Shown in pieces: positions 58,535-64,000 of a stretch of 64,000 nt of DNA. The notes beneath the pieces were generated by a model that saw nothing but the letters and a program-made list of their open reading frames with translations, had not been told where the DNA came from and did not search any database. A program made the translations under genes and the position numbers. Source of the stretch: Chitinophagaceae bacterium (GTDB lineage: Bacteria > Bacteroidota > Bacteroidia > Chitinophagales > Chitinophagaceae); assembly GCA_016721725.1 (NCBI GenBank), contig JADKHN010000006.1:744001-808000 (forward strand), read 5' to 3'. Position 1 is the stretch's first letter; every line of letters begins with the position of its first letter.

Positions 58535-58629
58535 TTTTACCACAAAGATCCGTTTTTAGCAGATAATTCCCATTTGTATTCCTTGCATCGTGTTCATAGT
58601 GCAAAATCTTTGTGCCCTCTGTGGTAAAA
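58535..58629. repeat. CACAAAG inverted-repeat element, gene-less copy C
   Basis: Left end TTTTACCACAAAGAT (58535-58549). Right end 58606-58629, read in reverse, gives TTTTACCACA then GAGGGCACAAAGAT. The outer ten bases are perfect inverted copies; the left end lacks one repeat unit. The centre of about 56 bases has no gene. It ends just before the mutS stop at 58633. Confidence 0.65.
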
Positions 58630-58632
58630 AAT

Positions 58633-61260
58633 TTATTTCACCTTAGACTTGATCTCCTGCAGTTTCAACAAGGCCTCCACCGGGGTAAGCCGGTTGATAT
58701 CCACCGCTTCCAGCAACTGGCGGATCTCGTCGAAGGTAACGGAATGCGCATCAAAGATGCTGAGTTGCATCCGATCGCCATCCGATCTGGGGGTGGAGAG
58801 CGATTTGATGACCTGGTCAACATCCGGACTCTTCCCGTCCGTCCCGGCATTCCGGCTTTCTTCCAATTGCCCGAGGATCTCGTTGGCACGGTCGATCAGT
58901 GAAGGGGGCATACCGGCCATACGGGCTACGTGGATACCGAAACTGTGGGTGCTTCCGCCCGGTGCCAGTTTACGCAGGAAGATGATCTTATTACCCGACT
59001 CGCGGATGGTGATGTGGAAATTCTTAACGCGGGATAATTTATTCTCCAGTTCATTCAACTCGTGGTAATGTGTCGCGAAAAGTGTCTTGGGCTGATGGGG
59101 CGACTGGTGTAAAAACTCGGCGATGCTCCAGGCTATGCTGATACCGTCGTAGGTAGAGGTACCTCTTCCGATCTCATCCAGCAGGATCAGGCTCCGGCGC
59201 GTAAGGTTATTGATGATGCTCGCCGTTTCGTTCATCTCCACCATAAAGGTACTTTCGCCGCCCGTGAGGTTATCGCTGGCGCCCACCCGGGTGAATATCT
59301 TATCGGTCAAAGGGATCTTCGCTTCCGATACCGGAACAAAACTGCCCATATGCGCCATCAGCGTGATCAGGGCCGTCTGCCGCAGGATCGCGCTCTTACC
59401 GCTCATATTGGGACCGGTCAGGATGATGATCTGCTGGCTGGCAGGATCCAGCATGATGTCGTTGGCGATATAGGATTCGCCGGCCGGCAGGTACCTTTCG
59501 ATCACCGGGTGCCGGCTGTCCTTCAAGGCCAGTTCATCATTATCCTGAACCAGCGGTTTCTTATAATTGAAATGGATGGCGTTCTGCGCGAAGCAGCTGA
59601 GCACGTCGATCACGGCCATCACATGCCCGTTCACCTGCATGGGTGCGATATAATCCTGCAACTCGTTCAGCAAGGCCTCGAACAAGCGCAATTCGATCTG
59701 CAGCATCTTCTCCTCGGCGCCCATGATCTTCTCTTCATATTCCTTCAGCTCGGGTGTGATGTATCGCTCGGCATTGGTGAGGGTCTGTTTCCGGATCCAG
59801 TTCTCAGGAACTTTGTTCTTATGAATATTGGTCACTTCGAGATAATACCCGAACACATTATTGAAACCGATCTTCAGCGAGGAAATGCCGGTATTCACCG
59901 ACTCCTGCTGTTGAAGCTGAACCAGGTACTCCTTTCCTCCCGTTGAGATCTTCCTGAGTTCATCCAGTTCCGCATCGATCCCCGTGTTGATGATCCCCCC
60001 CTTGGCCGCCAGGGCCGGCGGGTTATCCATGATCTCTTTCGTGATCTTCTCCAGAATATAACGACAGGGGTTAAGCGAATCTCCCAGTCTTTTCAAATAT
60101 TCATTATCGGCACCTGCGCAAGCCAGCTTGATGGCATCGGTCTGTTGCAGTCCCCTCGCTATCTGCAGCACTTCCCGGGGATTCACTTTCTTCAGCGGCA
60201 CTTTGCTCACCAGTCTTTCCACATCCCCGGCCTGTTTAATGAGCTGGCTTAGTTTATTTCTCCCTTCGGTCTCCTTGATGAGGAACTCCACCGTATTCAA
60301 CCGTTCATTGATCCTCGCCAGGTCGTTCAGCGGCATGATCATCCATCTTTTCAACAGTCTTGCGCCCATGGGCGAAACGGTATTGTCGAGGACCTTCAAC
60401 AGGGTCAGGCTTCCCTCCGGACCGCCCGACAATTCCAGGTTGCGGATCGTGAACCGGTCCATCCACAAATGATCGTTCCGGTCGATCCGCTGCAGGGAAG
60501 TGATATGTCCCAGGTTGGGATGCTCGGTATCTTTCAGGTAGTGCAGGATGGCCCCGGCCGACACGATCCCCGCCTTCAAACCCTCGATGCCAAAGCCTTT
60601 CAGGCTATGCGTGCCGAAATGTTTGAGCAGGGCTTCGGTGGCGTAGGTCTCTGCGAAGACCCATTCATCCAGGCTGTAGGTAAAGAATTTGGTACCGAAA
60701 TGTTCCTTGAAGAATTTCTGCCGGTTGCGCTGGAAGATCACTTCGGAGGGCTTCATGCTTTGCAGCAATTTATCGGCATAAGCGATATCGCCCTGGGCCA
60801 CGAAGAATTCCCCGGTGCTGATATCGAGAAAGGAAATGCCCACCACCTCTTCGTCAAAGTGCAGGGCGGCGAGAAAATTATTGCTGCCATGCTCCAATAG
60901 TTTATCGCCGGTGGCCACACCCGGCGTTACCAGTTCGGTCACCCCGCGCTTCACGATTCCCTTGGCCTGTTTGGGGTCTTCCAATTGATCGCAGATGGCC
61001 ACACGGTAACCGGCCTTGACGAGTTTATGAAGATAGGTATCGAGTGAGTGATGCGGGAAACCGGCCAGCTCTGCCGATGCCGCATTGCCGTTATTTCTTT
61101 TGGTGAGGGTGATGCCCAGCACGGAGGAAGCGGTGATGGCATCCTGGCCGAAGGTCTCGTAGAAATCACCCACCCTGAACAAGAGGATGGCATCCGGGTA
61201 CCTGGCTTTGACAGCGTTGTGCTGCTGCATTAAGGGGGTCTCTGCGGATGCTTTTGCCAT
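58633..61260 (-). CDS. mutS: DNA mismatch repair protein MutS
   Basis: MutS recognises mismatches and starts repair with MutL. The 875-residue protein (ATG 61260; an in-frame TTG three codons upstream is less likely) has the mismatch-reading FRVGDFYETF motif (Phe-x-Glu, about 28-37), connector and lever domains, the ATPase site GPNMSGKSAILRQTA (about 614-628), Walker B SLILLDEIGRGTSTYDG, and the signature STFMVEMNETASI. All conserved sites are intact. The presence of the FxE motif makes this MutS1 rather than MutS2. Confidence 0.96.
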   Translation of the reverse strand: MAKASAETPLMQQHNAVKARYPDAILLFRVGDFYETFGQDAITASSVLGITLTKRNNGNAASAELAGFPHHSLDTYLHKLVKAGYRVAICDQLEDPKQAKGIVKRGVTELVTPGVATGDKLLEHGSNNFLAALHFDEEVVGISFLDISTGEFFVAQGDIAYADKLLQSMKPSEVIFQRNRQKFFKEHFGTKFFTYSLDEWVFAETYATEALLKHFGTHSLKGFGIEGLKAGIVSAGAILHYLKDTEHPNLGHITSLQRIDRNDHLWMDRFTIRNLELSGGPEGSLTLLKVLDNTVSPMGARLLKRWMIMPLNDLARINERLNTVEFLIKETEGRNKLSQLIKQAGDVERLVSKVPLKKVNPREVLQIARGLQQTDAIKLACAGADNEYLKRLGDSLNPCRYILEKITKEIMDNPPALAAKGGIINTGIDAELDELRKISTGGKEYLVQLQQQESVNTGISSLKIGFNNVFGYYLEVTNIHKNKVPENWIRKQTLTNAERYITPELKEYEEKIMGAEEKMLQIELRLFEALLNELQDYIAPMQVNGHVMAVIDVLSCFAQNAIHFNYKKPLVQDNDELALKDSRHPVIERYLPAGESYIANDIMLDPASQQIIILTGPNMSGKSAILRQTALITLMAHMGSFVPVSEAKIPLTDKIFTRVGASDNLTGGESTFMVEMNETASIINNLTRRSLILLDEIGRGTSTYDGISIAWSIAEFLHQSPHQPKTLFATHYHELNELENKLSRVKNFHITIRESGNKIIFLRKLAPGGSTHSFGIHVARMAGMPPSLIDRANEILGQLEESRNAGTDGKSPDVDQVIKSLSTPRSDGDRMQLSIFDAHSVTFDEIRQLLEAVDINRLTPVEALLKLQEIKSKVK

Positions 61261-61266
61261 GGGCGA

Positions 61267-61274
61267 CAAAAATA
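61267..61274 (-). promoter_or_regulatory. Putative -7 box of mutS
   Basis: TATTTTTG on the minus strand with six bases to ATG 61260; the leader would be very short. Confidence 0.5.
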
Positions 61275-61317
61275 AGGCATTGCCCTATAAAAGAAGCGGC
61301 ATTATCCGCATAACCGA

Positions 61318-63858
61318 TCAGTTCCGGATGAAGCCTGTCCTGATCTTTTTTTCGCCGTCCGTGACCAGCATCGTATAGCTGCCTCTGGCGAAACCGGAAC
61401 AATCAATTGGAACCGGATTGCTGCCGGGTACAACCGACAATTGACGGTTGTACAATCTTTGCCCTTTGGCATTATAAATAACGAGGCTTACCGGCTGTGC
61501 CCGGGGTGAAATGATGGTCAGTTTGACCTGGCCATTGATTACCGGGTTGGGATGGATAAAGGCGTCAAAGACCAAACCGGTCGTTTTGATCCTAACCACC
61601 TGGCTGTATCGGAAAGAGCCGTCCCGGGCCAATATCTTCAACCGGTAATAGATGTACTCGGTAACCGGTAACCGGTTGTCGGTGTATTTATAGGTGATCG
61701 TCACGGCCGGGGTATTCAGGGCGGACATGGCTCCGAGAGCTGAGAAATCAACATTGTTGACCGACCGTTCCACGGTATAGTTCACCATATCCTCCTCGTT
61801 GGCCACTTTCCATTCCAGGTCCACTTTGTCTTTTGTGCCCACTCCGTTGAAGGAAAGCAGGTTCACCGCAACTGGTCCGTTATTCTGGATCCAGACGGAA
61901 TAGCTTTTCGCCGGAAGGTCGATATACACTTGTCCGCTGGCGCTCACCACCTGGTAGGGAAAGGCCGACCGGCCGGTGATGTCGTTAAAACGCGTGCCGG
62001 TAGTGATGGATCCTCCCCGGTTATTGATCTGGTGATCGACCTGCAGCCGGGTGTCGCCGAAATTGATGGCCACGATCAGGTCGCGGTTGCTGTTGCCCGC
62101 GAATCCCTGTAACTGGTAGATCACCGACCGGCCTGAAGTTCCACTGATGAAATTGCTGGTATAGGGAGTCCCGAAACGATTCAGGTAATCCACGGATGGC
62201 GATCCGGTGATGTAATTCTTCAGGATATACATCAGGTGGTCGATCTGTGATTTGTAGGGTGGAAGGCCGGTTGGATGATACCCGTATAACCCGCCTGACG
62301 GGGCCGGGTAGCCGTAATAATCGGGATAGAATACCTGCGGGGCGCCCAGCTGGTTATTGGTGAGGATATAGGCATAGGCCAGGTCGGGGTTATTGCGCAC
62401 AAGGGAATTGAAACCCGACATTTCCCGGTAATCATGATTGTTGATGAAGGTAATGATGTTGAATCCGCTCAGGCCCGTCGCATCGTGCAGGCTGCCGGTG
62501 AACAGGTTGCGGGTATCATAACCCGTGTTGTCGCAAGCCTGCCGCAATTGCTCCCGAAGGGCGAAGTCCTGTATGCGAGGCCTGATGGCGGCCTGCGCAC
62601 CCGCGGTCATCCCGCTTTTGACCGTGTTCACCCAGTTGCTGAGTTCCGCGGTATTGGCGCTATACCATTCTCCCACCACCATATCAGGATCCATACCGTG
62701 GGTATGCATGCTGTCGAGCAGGCGGGAAACGAAGAGCGGATTGAAATGTTTGACCGCATCCATCATGAGTCCGCGCGTACCCAGTGCCGACCAGTTCCAT
62801 TTCGCCCATTCGATCAGGGTATCCTGGGTCTTCAACTGAGACTGGTCATAGTCATAATAAAAATACAGGGTGTCCCAGTTGCCGTTCAGACTCGTGGTGG
62901 AATTATTGTTCGAATTCGGTTTGAAGAAATCGTAATCCATGCCTCCCCTTCCGCTTGGCAGGTTGTTGAAATTGGTATAGGTCTGGTAAAGCAGGTCGTT
63001 GAGGATATCCGTTCCCCTGGAAGAACTGTAAATGCCATAGATGCGGTGATCGGAATAACCCACCCCGGTATTGGTGAGCGTGATCACCAGTGTATCACCG
63101 GCCGGATTGAAATCACCGGCTCCGATGGTGAGTTTGAATTCATCGGTATTGCAACCGCCACCGGTCTCCACCACGGCAAGCATGTTCTTGCCCAGTAAGG
63201 TGGTATTATTGGCCTGGCCGCAATCCCCGCCTCCATTCGGTTCCACTTCGGCCAGGTCCGGAAGTCCCTGGAGGCCTACCAGGCTGGTGATCATGGTCAG
63301 TTTGTACCCGAAATTATTGAAGCGGCCTTGCCCCGTTTTGGAACTGATCTTGAAATAATAATCACCCGCTCCGTTCCCGGATGCTCCGCCAAGGGGTAAG
63401 ATACAACGGTATCGGTCAGACGGGAAAGGCTCCTTACCCGGAGAATAATAATTGGTGATATAGGATTTAACCGGCGGGTTGATCTCGGGTAGCCCCCCGT
63501 CCCGGTGGTTGAAGGTCAGGTCAGGCACTGCTTTAAGTCCCTGGGCCGTGAACTCGGCAAGCATATTATCCAATGCGGTTCGTGTACCCAGTCCCGTGGT
63601 TTGGTTGCCGATGAACAGGTCCTTGGGGTCAAATCCGTTGCTGGCCGTTCCCGAACTGGAAACCGTATGCGGAGGCATCCACACATGCGTGAACCCGGCG
63701 TTCTTCAAAGCCAGGGCCTTGAGTCGCAGGGTGTCCGCCCAACTGGCGCCGGTCGCCGTTTTGGGATAATCCCAGTACCATCCCTGCATCAATACCTGCT
63801 GAGCCTGAACCGTAAAATAAACGGTTGTAAAAACGATAATAAAGATTGTTTTTTTCAT
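61318..63858 (-). CDS. Secreted GH13 alpha-amylase with T9SS type-A domain
   Basis: 846 residues. The signal peptide is MKKTIFIIVFTTVYFTVQAQ. The GH13 barrel begins QVLMQGWYWDYPKTATGASWAD and has the classical sites: LMMDAVKHF with the nucleophile D367, VVGEWYS with the acid/base E397, and FINNHDYR with H475/D476. The C-terminal part has a small beta domain, an FN3-like segment (VNLLSFNGVGTKDKVDLEWKV, about 665-745) and a T9SS type-A sorting domain (VFDAFIHPNPVINGQVKLTI ... GSYTMLVTDGEKKIRTGFIRN). The enzyme should cut alpha-1,4-glucans outside the cell. A ~170-residue insertion in the N-terminal half (about 110-290) is not typical for the core domain. It lies 48 bases from mutS's upstream box; the remaining 63859-64000 contains a weak -7-like TACCTTCA and no gene. 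Confidence 0.93.
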   Translation of the reverse strand: MKKTIFIIVFTTVYFTVQAQQVLMQGWYWDYPKTATGASWADTLRLKALALKNAGFTHVWMPPHTVSSSGTASNGFDPKDLFIGNQTTGLGTRTALDNMLAEFTAQGLKAVPDLTFNHRDGGLPEINPPVKSYITNYYSPGKEPFPSDRYRCILPLGGASGNGAGDYYFKISSKTGQGRFNNFGYKLTMITSLVGLQGLPDLAEVEPNGGGDCGQANNTTLLGKNMLAVVETGGGCNTDEFKLTIGAGDFNPAGDTLVITLTNTGVGYSDHRIYGIYSSSRGTDILNDLLYQTYTNFNNLPSGRGGMDYDFFKPNSNNNSTTSLNGNWDTLYFYYDYDQSQLKTQDTLIEWAKWNWSALGTRGLMMDAVKHFNPLFVSRLLDSMHTHGMDPDMVVGEWYSANTAELSNWVNTVKSGMTAGAQAAIRPRIQDFALREQLRQACDNTGYDTRNLFTGSLHDATGLSGFNIITFINNHDYREMSGFNSLVRNNPDLAYAYILTNNQLGAPQVFYPDYYGYPAPSGGLYGYHPTGLPPYKSQIDHLMYILKNYITGSPSVDYLNRFGTPYTSNFISGTSGRSVIYQLQGFAGNSNRDLIVAINFGDTRLQVDHQINNRGGSITTGTRFNDITGRSAFPYQVVSASGQVYIDLPAKSYSVWIQNNGPVAVNLLSFNGVGTKDKVDLEWKVANEEDMVNYTVERSVNNVDFSALGAMSALNTPAVTITYKYTDNRLPVTEYIYYRLKILARDGSFRYSQVVRIKTTGLVFDAFIHPNPVINGQVKLTIISPRAQPVSLVIYNAKGQRLYNRQLSVVPGSNPVPIDCSGFARGSYTMLVTDGEKKIRTGFIRN

Positions 63859-64000
63859 AAACCCCCGTGAAATGATCAGGCGATGAAGGTAAATGAAAAA
63901 TCAGCATATTGTATGCCCCGGGTATCAAAAAAACAGGCCCGGAGCGAAGTTTACATCCGTTCGTCAATATCCTGATTCCCCTCAGTTCTCCTGCTTGGTG

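Noticed and set aside
1..64000. tRNA or rRNA genes
   Set aside because: The intergenic regions were read for cloverleaf-like segments with GTTCGA-type T-loops and for rRNA blocks; none was found. A covariance search was not possible here.

Overview
The window is a compact, gene-dense stretch of chromosome from a member of the Bacteroidota, most likely family Chitinophagaceae. The evidence is: Bacteroidota-type promoter boxes (TAnnTTTG) in front of many genes and few Shine-Dalgarno sequences; type IX secretion C-terminal domains on two large exported proteins; the rpmB-rpmG-DUF4295-ftsY-rimO neighbourhood; BshC of bacillithiol synthesis; and DUF3667, DUF2723 and OMP_b-brl-type families. No rRNA, tRNA, CRISPR array, prophage or classical insertion sequence was found. 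The genus was not determined.

Layout. 1-6.6 kb: bshC (3' end cut by the window), then exported proteins (NTF2-like, M28 peptidase, YciI-like, a CxxCGGSG protein, a PHB-depolymerase-type esterase). 6.6-13 kb: a repeat-rich gap, rimO, an outer-membrane beta-barrel receptor, ftsY, a 56-residue DUF4295 gene, rpmG and rpmB. 13-20 kb: parallel beta-helix protein, OsmC, EamA transporter, DUF2723 membrane protein. 20-23.5 kb: VWA and AAA+ ATPase genes separated by a GxxExxY nuclease gene flanked by inverted octamer repeats. 23.6-28 kb: plsC-priA-murB. 28-31 kb: rplU, rpmA, a 33-residue Lys/Ala peptide and a PolX-like protein. 31-36.6 kb: DUF3667-mazG-giant sensor kinase. 36.7-41.3 kb: envelope proteins (OmpA/TSP3, RlpA, L,D-transpeptidase). 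41.5-48.6 kb: DinB-like gene, then an aromatic amino-acid operon read leftwards (tyrA, GNAT, DAHP synthase-chorismate mutase, aroB, aroA, aroC, Fe(II) hydroxylase). 48.7-50.9 kb: small lipoprotein, ECF sigma factor and a membrane serine protease. 50.9-64 kb: nucleotidyltransferase, PLP enzyme, lipB, rluD, YdeI-like gene, T9SS type-B protein, mutS, secreted alpha-amylase.

The most interesting signals are not ordinary genes. First, there is a family of CACAAAG-type inverted-repeat elements, one copy carrying the GxxExxY nuclease and three short gene-less copies. Second, heptamer repeats (GGTTGGA, GGGTTTG, AATGACC) lie between genes and also in frame inside lipB and aroA. aroA also carries an 18-bp tandem repeat with a strong hairpin and is frameshifted. 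Third, a Pho-box-like array of four 11-bp repeats precedes a possible ~80-nt RNA ending in its own terminator. Fourth, an ECF sigma factor is paired with a protein that appears to join an anti-sigma-like cytoplasmic segment, one membrane helix and a trypsin-like protease. Fifth, a possible leader-peptide attenuator sits before the aromatic operon.
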